This document shows positions 49,616 to 58,190 of a stretch of DNA of 64,000 nucleotides, piece by piece. Position 1 is the stretch's first letter. The number at the start of each line of letters is the position of its first letter. The stretch covers positions 1 through 64,000 of the forward strand of contig QKJQ01000021.1 in NCBI GenBank assembly GCA_003249225.1. Reading direction: 5' to 3'. A program made the translations under genes and the position numbers. Under the pieces are notes generated by a model. That model was not told the origin of the DNA and did not search any database. It worked only from the letters and a program-made list of their open reading frames with translations. This stretch comes from Clostridia bacterium. GTDB taxonomy: Bacteria > Bacillota > Clostridia > Lachnospirales > Lachnospiraceae.

Positions 49616-51265
49616 TCAATTACCACTCCAAGGCTTTGACATATAAACAGCGACACCATGGTCATTCATACTCTGTCCATAGCTTTCAACGGAATAATCC
49701 TGAATAAAGTTTTTGAAATTCATAAGGATGTCATACTTACTCTGTGAAAAATTCGAATCATAGATCATATAAACAAGGGTGTCACTTCCCTCGACCTTTT
49801 GATATCCATTTGAAATGTAATAATCATAGGTGCTTTGTGAAGTACAATCTTCAATGTAGACATCCTGGAGTATCGTACCATTTTCATCAAAAGAATAAAT
49901 ATCTGCATAGGCTTCGTATTCTGTAATATAGTAATCATCTGTTACCGGAGATACATAAGCTAAGTATTTGAAATCCTCAGGGTTACAGTAATTACCTGCA
50001 ACAGGAGCTTTATCATCAAGAACAAAATCGCTCATATAAAGGATTGAAAAATTCGAACCATAATCTGCAACATCAATACGATTTAAAAGATCGGTTGGAT
50101 CGTCCATCAGCTTATCTGCAACGCTAAGATATCCATATTGGGTGTTGATGGTTGACAATGCATCCTGATTCCATCGAAGATAAAGATAATTGTCATAGAT
50201 GGAATACTCGCCCTGCAACAGTTCGCCGGTGGTGCTTGATGAATACCCATACTGTGTGTAATTTTCGGAGTTTGACTGCGTTACTTCCGCATCCGCTGCG
50301 GTCGGTTTTATTCCTTCCGAGGTGCTTTCTGCTCCGGAATAAAATCCAAATCTTGAGTAGCCATCGATGACCTGTCCTGCGGCGTCAAGGACTAGTAAAA
50401 TCTTTTTATCGACCGCAAGAATACCGCCATCGACCTGATTACCGTCATATATCACATAATTTACCGTGGAAGGTGAAAACATGAGTGAATCTTCTGCCAG
50501 TGGAGAAAAACCATTCGCATATACTTCATCCGGGAAAATGGAAAGGCCGGAAGCGGTACCAGAACTCGCATCCCCTGAACCGGTAACTGTGATTTCGTCT
50601 CTTGAATACTCTCGCGAATAGAGTGTATTATTCAATTGGGATTCAGACAGTGTGAAGCTTTTGGCTTCTGGAAATGTGTAAGAAGCTATCTCGGAAGAAT
50701 CCGCTCCATCAATAAAGGTGACCTCGGATTCCTCGGGAAGAACGGCATATATAGTAATTGTATCTTCGGATATTGAGAAACCAAGACTCTTGATTTCCCA
50801 GGAAATATAAGAATCATCACCTGTTACTTGCAGGTATTTTAGCGAACAGCGAAGATCACTTGCACTGTAACTGCTTTTATTCATGTTTGGAATATATACA
50901 TCGACTCCAAAACTGTCAAAGTTCACTTCCCATGAGTACAGTTCATAGTAATCGTCGGACGAAGCATCCGCAATATCGTCGAAGGTTCGCTCAAAGGCCG
51001 GACTCGTAATGGTAACCGTAGCTTCCTTATCACTTACAAAGGCAATCGTTGCCTCACCGTAGGCATCATTGTCGGAAGACAGATTGTTATCTGCTGTGTT
51101 ATTGTCAGTCTCACCGGCCGCATTACCGGTGTTATTGGAAACGTTGTCTGCGCTGTTGGTTGAATTCGTATTATTGGGTGCTGCGCTCTGATTGCCTGAA
51201 GTACTGCCGCATCCTGTGAAAAGAACAGTAAAAATCAAAAGAAAAACTATAAATTTGCGTTTCAT
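49616..51265 (-). CDS. Secreted lipoprotein, unknown function
   Basis: A 549-residue exported lipoprotein: signal sequence KRKFIVFLLIFTVLFTGC with a clear lipobox (FTGC), then an Asn/Ser/Thr/Asp-rich linker to about residue 75. The rest is a beta-rich, acidic, tyrosine-rich domain without a recognised family. An in-frame ATG at 51273 begins a three-codon ORF (MKQ) that ends by overlapping the gene's own ATG; the AAAGGAG lies 5 bases from that mini-ORF and 13 from the gene start. Translation may therefore be coupled through it. It resembles the lipoprotein at 52321 in layout, and both contain a YMSKP segment. Confidence 0.8.
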   Translation of the reverse strand: MKRKFIVFLLIFTVLFTGCGSTSGNQSAAPNNTNSTNSADNVSNNTGNAAGETDNNTADNNLSSDNDAYGEATIAFVSDKEATVTITSPAFERTFDDIADASSDDYYELYSWEVNFDSFGVDVYIPNMNKSSYSASDLRCSLKYLQVTGDDSYISWEIKSLGFSISEDTITIYAVLPEESEVTFIDGADSSEIASYTFPEAKSFTLSESQLNNTLYSREYSRDEITVTGSGDASSGTASGLSIFPDEVYANGFSPLAEDSLMFSPSTVNYVIYDGNQVDGGILAVDKKILLVLDAAGQVIDGYSRFGFYSGAESTSEGIKPTAADAEVTQSNSENYTQYGYSSSTTGELLQGEYSIYDNYLYLRWNQDALSTINTQYGYLSVADKLMDDPTDLLNRIDVADYGSNFSILYMSDFVLDDKAPVAGNYCNPEDFKYLAYVSPVTDDYYITEYEAYADIYSFDENGTILQDVYIEDCTSQSTYDYYISNGYQKVEGSDTLVYMIYDSNFSQSKYDILMNFKNFIQDYSVESYGQSMNDHGVAVYMSKPWSGN

Positions 51266-51681
51266 TGCTTCATTGATACTCCTTTTCGTGTTGTTTTTTT
51301 GTGTGTTCGTTTTATGATTTTCCCATTTTTATTCATGAGCCATGATGAAACTTTTTTTCTTGAACATGGCTTAGAAAGTACAATTGTTACTATAAACAAT
51401 CAGTAGCAATATAGCAAACATTACCATTGCGATATAAATATGTCAACTATAATCTGAAACATTTTGGACTTATGAAGGAGTAAGTTGATTATCAAACAAA
51501 ACAAGGTAATGTTGGCAGTTTCTGTCCTTGAAATTGTGTGCGCCTTCGATGGTATAATTCAGGGTTAGGATTGTAATGGAATATCAAATTTGTGTTAAAC
51601 CTAGGTTAAGTTGGCGCATACCTTTCGGAAACATGTTATAATAGAATCGTAGTAGGAAAAGATCAAGAAAGGATAAACCGA
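51266..51681 (+). promoter_or_regulatory. Divergent promoter region
   Basis: About 415 bases between divergent genes, with no gene. Two + strand -10 elements with an upstream TG are visible: TGGTATAAT (51550-51558) and TGTTATAAT (51634-51642), the latter 40 bases before the next start. The minus-strand lipoprotein must have its promoter here too, but I cannot place it. Confidence 0.55.
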
Positions 51682-52038
51682 ATGAATATTATTACCTTAA
51701 AAGCAGAGCTATTTAAACGGCCGCCCCTGCTTTATGAAACAAAAGAATCAGTATACTGCATAGGGGAAGGGGCCTGTTTTACCGCAAATGACTGCAGAGA
51801 ATATCTGGATGTTTTTCTGGAGAATTATGAGAATATTGATAAGGACACACAGATCGTAATGAATGTGGTAAAGAAAATGAATTCAAAGCTAAGAGCACAT
51901 TCTAATTTCGCTGAATTCACAGAAGTCAATATGCATCCGGAAAGAACCTTTGATACGTTGCATCTGGATTTGGATGATTTGATGAGCATTGAAAAACAAT
52001 TCAATCGATACGAGGATGTGTATCAAAGAGATGTATGA
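51682..52038 (+). CDS. Uncharacterised 118-residue protein
   Basis: A soluble protein with AAGAAAGGATAAACC before its ATG. It has two cysteines in a short insert (YCIGEGACF, then NDCREYLDV), a helical middle (ENIDKDTQIVMNVVKKMN) and an acidic end (LHLDLDDLMSIEKQFNRYED). Nothing in it matches a family I know. A terminator follows at 52095. Confidence 0.65.
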   Translation: MNIITLKAELFKRPPLLYETKESVYCIGEGACFTANDCREYLDVFLENYENIDKDTQIVMNVVKKMNSKLRAHSNFAEFTEVNMHPERTFDTLHLDLDDLMSIEKQFNRYEDVYQRDV

Positions 52039-52094
52039 GAAGCAAAAAGCCAAAAATCGAAACAAAGAAAATGTGAATGGAAGAGATCATAGGA

Positions 52095-52118
52095 AGCATC
52101 CTGCGGGGCGCTTTTTTT
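52095..52118 (+). terminator. Terminator
   Basis: AGCATCC pairs with GGGCGCT (one mismatch, one G-T) around TGCG, followed by T7. Confidence 0.7.
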
Positions 52119-52320
52119 AATGTTTAAATGTTTTATGAGTAACAGGTTTATGATTATCAGGTTTGTGATTAACATGATTCACTCGAAAAGAAATAAATGA
52201 AGAATCATTCTGGATGATGTAAATATATGTTGTATTTATAAGTTTTCGTGATATACTTTTATTTTGTAAAGCTTTGACAGTATTATATACATTATTATGT
52301 GAGAAAAAGGTGGATGCAGG

Positions 52321-53745
52321 ATGAAAAAAGCGGTTATATTAATTGTGCAAATGATATTTGTTATTACCCTAGTAAGTGCATGTGGTTCAGGGCAGAACAA
52401 TTTACAGCAGAATGTGAATCAGAATGCAGTTCAGAATGAAAGTCAGACAGAGGATGAAGGCAACCTAACAGCAAAGGATGGAAGCTACACAGACAGTAAC
52501 AATTCAGATAACAATGGAACTTTAGATGGTTCTCAGAATGATACTTATGAAGAACCAAATGGACAGACAGACTCACTTGCCTTTACATTTCCGGATAACC
52601 TGCTTGGAACGTATGGACCGGAATATAATACAGCGCAGTACATCACCATTGAAGCAAATCAAATAACAATAAACAACGAAGGTGAAATCAATTCGGTGGA
52701 TTCATCGATATTCGCAGAAGCCGGGATAGAGAATGTTTACAGTGCTTACCAGGAGGAGACAGGAGTATACATTACACTGACCTTTTTGGAAAGCATGAAC
52801 GAAGGCGAGCAGGATATCTACGTCGAGTATTCTGGTGCGGATTCCTACTATAGTTTTTCTGGCGCGAAGCTTACAACAATAGATGGGATTCCACTTGATA
52901 ACTATGTGAGTCTGGATTCTGCCGGAGAGTTTGGTACGATGCCAATGACGGAGGATCTTAAGAACATTATTTTATCAAAGGTAACAGAAGATTACTTTAT
53001 TGTGTATAATCCGGCGTATGAATTCTATTCAGATGGCAAGTCCTTTACTTGTGAAATGTATGATATCGCCTCGTTTGATGAACTGGGTTACAAGCTGTAT
53101 ACCGGCAGTTGTGAGCTCTATGTATGCAGCAGTGATGCGGATGCAGCAATTATAGCGGAATACTATTCCGGATATAGTGATCAACAAGGTTCGATAACAA
53201 TAGTAAATGGAAGCACAGAAACTCCAAAACATTTTTATGAAAATTCCAAGCAGGCCTATCTTCGGTATTACAGTTCTTCCATTGTCTATGGAGAACACTG
53301 TTTTCTCTATGAGGACTTGAATGAAATCTGCTATATGTCAAAGCCCTTCTCCATTGAGCAGGGAAAAGCATGGAAGGAAGCAACAGAACTGATAAGTAAA
53401 ATGTATTGCTATTATAGCTACAACGATGACCAAAGTGCATTTATTGATTTAGGCGGTACGGGATTTGATCCTTATATTCAGGTCTATGACGAGACCACAG
53501 CGTTTGATGCTTCGTACACGAACTTTGTGAAAGCTTCAGGAGACATGTTGATTGCTTATGGTTATATTGAAGGTTACGAGGGATATGAGTCAGTGACATA
53601 TGTTACAGAATTCACCACAGATGGTGTGAATGTAACGGCACATTCGATGAAATATAGTGGAATAGACGAAATAAACTACGATAATTATACGGAATATACT
53701 CCGGAGGCCGAAGTGACGGTAACGGCGTTGCATACGGTAGAGTAG
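52321..53745 (+). CDS. Secreted lipoprotein, unknown function
   Basis: A 474-residue exported lipoprotein with signal KKAVILIVQMIFVITLVSAC (lipobox VSAC) and an Asn/Gln/Asp-rich linker to about residue 80. The body is an acidic, Tyr-rich beta domain (FTFPDNLLGTYGPEYNTAQY, later YEFYSDGKSFTCEMYDIASF). It resembles the minus-strand lipoprotein at 49616 in architecture and shares ICYMSKP. AAGGTGGATGC precedes the ATG. A hairpin terminator follows at 53754-53789. No enzymatic motif is visible. Confidence 0.8.
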   Translation: MKKAVILIVQMIFVITLVSACGSGQNNLQQNVNQNAVQNESQTEDEGNLTAKDGSYTDSNNSDNNGTLDGSQNDTYEEPNGQTDSLAFTFPDNLLGTYGPEYNTAQYITIEANQITINNEGEINSVDSSIFAEAGIENVYSAYQEETGVYITLTFLESMNEGEQDIYVEYSGADSYYSFSGAKLTTIDGIPLDNYVSLDSAGEFGTMPMTEDLKNIILSKVTEDYFIVYNPAYEFYSDGKSFTCEMYDIASFDELGYKLYTGSCELYVCSSDADAAIIAEYYSGYSDQQGSITIVNGSTETPKHFYENSKQAYLRYYSSSIVYGEHCFLYEDLNEICYMSKPFSIEQGKAWKEATELISKMYCYYSYNDDQSAFIDLGGTGFDPYIQVYDETTAFDASYTNFVKASGDMLIAYGYIEGYEGYESVTYVTEFTTDGVNVTAHSMKYSGIDEINYDNYTEYTPEAEVTVTALHTVE

Positions 53746-53753
53746 AACAGCAA

Positions 53754-53789
53754 GAAGACTCAGGCGAATTTACAGCCTGGGTCTTTTGT
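53754..53789 (+). terminator. Terminator after the lipoprotein gene
   Basis: AAGACTCAGGC pairs with GCCTGGGTCTT (one T-G pair), followed by TTG. Confidence 0.8.
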
Positions 53790-53961
53790 GTCAATAATTT
53801 TACATATCATATTTTTGAGAATATTGATTCTATTTGTATTAGGCAATATTTTACGTTATACTGTTGTTGTCTGAAAAGAGACTAATGTAATATTATTGGC
53901 AGACCTAAGAGCGAAATAATAAAGGAAAAAAGCAGTGTTCTTTAATGGTCCCTTTTTACTA

Positions 53962-53990
53962 TTGTTCCGCCAGGACCGAAGTGCTAGTGT
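53962..53990 (+). promoter_or_regulatory. Extended -10 promoter
   Basis: TTGTTC (53962-53967), 17-base spacer, then TGC-TAGTGT (53982-53990). It matches the promoter at 46582-46610 in every element and in spacing. Confidence 0.55.
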
Positions 53991-54012
53991 AAGGTAAAAA
54001 GGAGAAATCTGT

Positions 54013-54360
54013 ATGGACGCTGATCATAGGGATATTGTTAATAAATTAATATCAGATATAGGTGAAGAGAAGGATAAGAATATAGGTATTGTTACTGTAA
54101 AAACTGTTGAAGATAAAAGTGATTTTAATATCGAAGAGAATTTTCAACTTGTGGATGGCAAAGACAAACTTGGCGTAATAAGGGAAATATACGATGATTC
54201 ATGTGAACCTCTTGAGTATTCTGAATTAATTGAAATCCCAATGAATGTGGAAAGAATCGCTGATGCAAAAAAAAATAACATGCTTGATGCTAATAAAGGA
54301 AGAGTGAAAAAAAAGAGAAAGACGATTGTGAAAGAAGGTAGTAAGGATACGGAAAAATAA
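54013..54360 (+). CDS. Uncharacterised 115-residue protein
   Basis: A hydrophilic protein behind AAAAAGGAGAAA. An acidic beta/alpha core (DIVNKLISDIGEEKDKN, then FQLVDGKDKLGVIREIYDD) is followed by a strongly basic tail (GRVKKKRKTIVKEG). It is co-directional with a membrane protein gene 53 bases downstream and shares a promoter design with the trypco2-like gene. The family is not recognised. The basic tail may bind nucleic acid or membrane. Confidence 0.65.
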   Translation: MDADHRDIVNKLISDIGEEKDKNIGIVTVKTVEDKSDFNIEENFQLVDGKDKLGVIREIYDDSCEPLEYSELIEIPMNVERIADAKKNNMLDANKGRVKKKRKTIVKEGSKDTEK

Positions 54361-54413
54361 GAAAACAGAAGCGTTTAACCGAAAGATACCTTTACATTAT
54401 TTTTGGAGGGCAT

Positions 54414-55301
54414 ATGGTTACTTTGAGTGGTCTTATTAATGTTGCAGAAGCAAATGAATTTATTGATTTTTTAAAAGCATTGCCGGAGTATCTTAAATAC
54501 ATATATCCGGGGTATATAACAATGTATTTGTATTATTTCTTTCGTGGCTATTCTTTTGAAGATAACAAGCGTGTTGTAATTAAATCACTGGTTATCAGTT
54601 GTATTTTAAATGAGATTAATAATTTGCTGTTTGCTCTTGCTGACAAACTCAACCAAACTATGGCAAACAATATAAAAGGAGTTATTTTTGAAAATGGTTC
54701 ACTTATCATACTATCCGTATTAATAGCTTTTTTAGCCTATGAGTTTACAAGATGCATCTGGATTGGAATATTATTCAAAAAAATTGACATTGAAACATCA
54801 TTGTGCACAAACGAATTCGCACATTTGGAGAAAAAGAATGCTTACTGTCCGCTTTTAATGATTGTGTATCTAAAAAATCAAAATATAGCTTATGAGGGAA
54901 TACTTTCAAGCTACGAGATAGAGAATAGCGGGAATCGGTATATTATACTCGAGAGGTATTCAAAATACAAAGTGGATTCCAATAATGGCAGGTTAAACTA
55001 TAATACAGAAGATAATCGTGAAAAAGAGGAAAAGAAGGTTATCCTGTATTTCGACGAAATATTGCATATTGAAGTTTATCAGGTTTATGTTGAGAAGAAA
55101 ACGAATATGAATAATATTGCCAATTATATTGAGGAAAACAAACAGCTTCCAAAGGAAATAGACGGAATTGAGGCAGATGAACTGGTAGAATTAATAAAAG
55201 AGATGAAAGCGAAAAATATAATACAATATAAAGAGGATCCGCTGAATCAAAAAGCAGAAGTTATATCTGTCAATAGTAAAAAGCTAAAAAGAATGTTTTA
55301 G
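54414..55301 (+). CDS. Membrane protein with cytoplasmic domain, possibly DUF6338-like
   Basis: A 295-residue protein with TTGGAGGGC before ATG 54414. It has three likely membrane helices in the first 120 residues (around YLKYIYPGYITMYLYYFF, SLVISCILNEINNLLFAL and SLIILSVLIAFLAYEFT). A cytoplasmic domain follows, with beta segments NAYCPLLMIVYLKNQNIAYE and GILSSYEIENSGNRYIILE, then a charged C-terminal region. The three-helix N-terminus plus an SH3-like cytoplasmic domain is reminiscent of DUF6338 proteins, but I do not claim the match. It probably forms a unit with the 115-residue gene upstream. Confidence 0.65.
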   Translation: MVTLSGLINVAEANEFIDFLKALPEYLKYIYPGYITMYLYYFFRGYSFEDNKRVVIKSLVISCILNEINNLLFALADKLNQTMANNIKGVIFENGSLIILSVLIAFLAYEFTRCIWIGILFKKIDIETSLCTNEFAHLEKKNAYCPLLMIVYLKNQNIAYEGILSSYEIENSGNRYIILERYSKYKVDSNNGRLNYNTEDNREKEEKKVILYFDEILHIEVYQVYVEKKTNMNNIANYIEENKQLPKEIDGIEADELVELIKEMKAKNIIQYKEDPLNQKAEVISVNSKKLKRMF

Positions 55302-55334
55302 TTGTAAGAGAAGAACGAAATCGAGGTGTGAGTA

Positions 55335-56528
55335 ATGAAAAAAAGCATAGATTTCTTGCATATTGTATTGATCGCCCTTATATTTACGGTGTTTATGACC
55401 GGTTGTCAGAACATTGATACGACAAATCATTTCCTTGAAAATGCAGCAAACCAAACGATAGAAAGTACAACCTCAACAGAAAGTACAACACCAACAGAAG
55501 GTACTGCACATACAGAAAGTACAACACCAACAGAAACCAGCGAAGTGACAGAAGGAATCACACCAACCGGGATCGCCCAGCCTGCAGAGGATTATGATTC
55601 CGGCGAGAACAATATTCCAGAAGGTGTCGCTGATGAAAGCCCGTTGGTCTCAGATGCTGAGTATTACACAGGTGTCCTAAGTGCAGACGGCACGAAGAGG
55701 ACCTTTATGGACAAGACCTATGATGTTATTGTTGTTGACGGTGGAGATTTGTCAGGAGACCGAGAAGCAAATGTTGCGGTGGATATTGGCTTTGGCGACA
55801 GAGAATACTGGGCTTATACCAATGAATATGGACAGCTGGCCTTTGTGACGGCAGAAGTGATCACCTTACAGGATCATGAGACAGAACCGGTTCTGTCAAC
55901 GGGACGTTACTATGCGGATGAGGCAAAAGTGCCCGGAACGGAAAGTGCAGATCTTGATGAGGGGCATGTTATCGCAGATTCCCTTGGCGGTGTTTCGAAT
56001 GCCTATAACATAACACCGCAGGACAGCACGCTCAACCGATATGGTGACCAGGCTTATATGGAAGATACCATACGTGATGCCGGTGGCTGCACCGATTTCT
56101 TCGCCGTGATTGAATACCCGGATACAGAGACTCAGATCCCGGCACTTTATCAATATACCTATGTGATCGATGGAGAGATCATTACGGATGAATTTGCCAA
56201 TGTGAATCCGGACGACATCAGCACAGAGGAGCCAACTGGAACGCATGAGCCAACTGCGTCACCATCACCAACGCCAACGCATGAGCCAACTGTGTCACCA
56301 TCACCAACACCAACACTCGTGCCAACCGTAGTACCAACATCCGACACAGGTAGTTCAGCAGATGACTTTGATGAGGAAGAAGAGTTGCAGCGGATCGATA
56401 CGAACGGGAATGGGACTGTAACGATAGCAGAGGCAAAAGCAGCCGGTTATACAATGCCGATAAAATCAGATTTCTGGTTATATAAATACATGATCGATCG
56501 CGACGGAGATGGTATGGTCGGTGAATAA
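55335..56528 (+). CDS. Secreted lipoprotein nuclease (DNA/RNA non-specific, His-Me finger) with EF-hand-like tail
   Basis: A 397-residue lipoprotein: signal ending in FMTGC, then a Thr/Glu-rich linker made of TTPTES-type repeats to about residue 80. The nuclease domain contains DEGHVIADSLGGVSNAYNITPQ, the His-Me-finger layout D-x-GH followed by GG and N-x-x-PQ, with a further N-R-Y-G-D-Q motif downstream. A Pro/Thr linker (TASPSPTPTHEPT repeats, 300-335) leads to a C-terminal region with two calcium-loop candidates, DTNGNGTVTIAEA and DRDGDGMVGE, the latter excalibur-like but lacking its cysteine. GAGGTGTGAG precedes the ATG. It probably degrades extracellular nucleic acids for nutrients or competition. 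Confidence 0.82.
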   Translation: MKKSIDFLHIVLIALIFTVFMTGCQNIDTTNHFLENAANQTIESTTSTESTTPTEGTAHTESTTPTETSEVTEGITPTGIAQPAEDYDSGENNIPEGVADESPLVSDAEYYTGVLSADGTKRTFMDKTYDVIVVDGGDLSGDREANVAVDIGFGDREYWAYTNEYGQLAFVTAEVITLQDHETEPVLSTGRYYADEAKVPGTESADLDEGHVIADSLGGVSNAYNITPQDSTLNRYGDQAYMEDTIRDAGGCTDFFAVIEYPDTETQIPALYQYTYVIDGEIITDEFANVNPDDISTEEPTGTHEPTASPSPTPTHEPTVSPSPTPTLVPTVVPTSDTGSSADDFDEEEELQRIDTNGNGTVTIAEAKAAGYTMPIKSDFWLYKYMIDRDGDGMVGE

Positions 56529-56583
56529 GTGATAAAGAGATGAGAGAAGAGTAAGTCGATCAAGAAAGAAAAGGAGAAACAAC

Positions 56584-57546
56584 ATGGACCGGATTCTTGG
56601 CTTTTACCCGTTTTTTATAGCACTGCTTGCCATTCTGGCCATTGCAGTCATTGGTATTTACAATATGCATCTCCTTGCAAGACATAAGAAGAGTCTGGCT
56701 ACTATATGCATTCATATTGTATCGCTGTTTGCCATGGCAGGAATCATATTCTATATGATGGGAACTGCGGTGTTTGTTCTGCCGATATCGGATGGTTACC
56801 GACAGATGTCCGGATTTTCATTTTTCCTGGCTGCCCTAAGTGGAATCACCGGCATAATTATCTTACTGGCCATTGGGAAAAATCACACCATTCGAAGCCT
56901 GCCGCAGAATATTCCACAGGCTTTGAAGAACATTGAAGCGCTTGTATTCATCATTGGTCAGGATGGCAGAATCAGTCATGTCAATCATGAGAACATTTTT
57001 AGAACGTATTTTGGAAGTGTGGAAAATGCGGCTGAACTGTTGAACTTTATAAAAAAGCAAGGACAAAGCGACAAAGGACTTCCGGGAAGTCTGGAGGACC
57101 TGAATGAATGCCCGGCCTGTGAACTGGAACTGCCAACAAACAATACCTGCCTGCAGATTAATGTACATCCGGTGAATGATAAAGACTGTTTTCTTGGATA
57201 TACGGTCGTGGTGGAGGATGTAACGTCTGTCAGACAGAATGAACGGGAACTGGAGAGTCAGAATGATGAGTTGGAACTTGCCAATAAAAAGCTGACCCGC
57301 TATATAAAGGAAGCAGGAGCCCTGGAAGCTGAAAAAGAACGTCTGCAGATCATGGACAGCCTGCAGCAGACGCTGATCGCTGACATTGAAGCCTCTCTGC
57401 AGCAGATGAATGAGATCAAGCAGCATGCGTTTGAAGATCGAACCTATCAAAAGACCATGAAAGAACTTGCATCGAACCTACGAAAGATATACGACAAAGT
57501 ACGCAGCACGGTTGGACAGATTTCCGGAAAGGATGTGAAGACATGA
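56584..57546 (+). CDS. Membrane PAS-domain sensor-like protein without kinase domain
   Basis: A 320-residue protein with three or four N-terminal membrane helices (to about residue 100), a PAS-like module (ALVFIIGQDGRISHVNHEN, then LGYTVVVEDVTSVRQNE), and a long coiled coil (ELESQNDELELANKKLTRYI to DSLQQTLIADIEASLQQMNE). This is the input half of the neighbouring 7TM kinase type. However, the phospho-accepting histidine expected in the DHp-like helix is absent, and no HATPase region follows. It ends 4 bases before the response regulator ORF finishes its start, so both are co-translated. I infer a modulator of the regulator or of the convergent kinase. AAGGAGAAACAAC precedes the ATG. Confidence 0.8.
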   Translation: MDRILGFYPFFIALLAILAIAVIGIYNMHLLARHKKSLATICIHIVSLFAMAGIIFYMMGTAVFVLPISDGYRQMSGFSFFLAALSGITGIIILLAIGKNHTIRSLPQNIPQALKNIEALVFIIGQDGRISHVNHENIFRTYFGSVENAAELLNFIKKQGQSDKGLPGSLEDLNECPACELELPTNNTCLQINVHPVNDKDCFLGYTVVVEDVTSVRQNERELESQNDELELANKKLTRYIKEAGALEAEKERLQIMDSLQQTLIADIEASLQQMNEIKQHAFEDRTYQKTMKELASNLRKIYDKVRSTVGQISGKDVKT

Positions 57547-58190
57547 TACGAATCGTACTCGCAGATGATCATCTGCTGTTTCGCTCCATGTTGGAGGAAA
57601 TGCTTAAGAAAGATGATAGCATCGATATTGCAGCTTCCTGCGCAGAGGGAGTAGAAGCACTTGAACAATGCATAAAACAGAAACCGGATATTGCCCTGCT
57701 GGATATTGGAATGCCTGGGAAGAATGGAATTGAAGTACTGGAAGAACTAAAAAAATCACTTCCGGAAATCAAAGTCGTTATGCTGACGACCTTTGAAGAT
57801 GATGAGAATATAAAGAAGGCGGTCCGGCTTGGAGCGGATGGCTATCTGATCAAGGATATGCGCCCGGAGATCCTGCTGATGTCTTTAAAATGCATTTACC
57901 ACGACATGATACTGTTCCATAAAAGTGCGTATCACCTGCTGCAGACAACAATAGCAGGGGCCGAGGAGGAACGGCATAAAAAAGTCCAGCTTGGTTCCAT
58001 GGTATTTGACAGTACCGATATAAAGATCCTGCAGCTGATCGTACAGGGAAAGACGAATCGTGATATCGGTAATTCATTGAGCTACAGCGAAGGTACCATT
58101 AAGAATAAAGTTACAAAGCTGTTATCGCTGACGGGGCTGTCCGATCGTACCGAACTGTCCGTCTTTGCCATTAGCAACAACCTTATCTAG
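57543..58190 (+). CDS. NarL/FixJ-type response regulator
   Basis: A 215-residue two-domain regulator. The receiver domain (1-120) has acidic residues DD at 8-9, phospho-acceptor Asp54 (LLDIGMPGKNG) and Lys in LIKDMRP. The C-terminal LuxR helix-turn-helix (about 145-205) contains GKTNRDIGNSLSYSEGTIKNKVTKL. Its start overlaps the sensor-like gene by 4 bases (ATGA) and its stop overlaps the convergent kinase gene by 8 bases. It probably acts on the TGAC-rich region beyond the kinase at 60167-60273, which would let it regulate the lipoprotein genes there; this is inference. Confidence 0.92.
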   Translation: MIRIVLADDHLLFRSMLEEMLKKDDSIDIAASCAEGVEALEQCIKQKPDIALLDIGMPGKNGIEVLEELKKSLPEIKVVMLTTFEDDENIKKAVRLGADGYLIKDMRPEILLMSLKCIYHDMILFHKSAYHLLQTTIAGAEEERHKKVQLGSMVFDSTDIKILQLIVQGKTNRDIGNSLSYSEGTIKNKVTKLLSLTGLSDRTELSVFAISNNLI

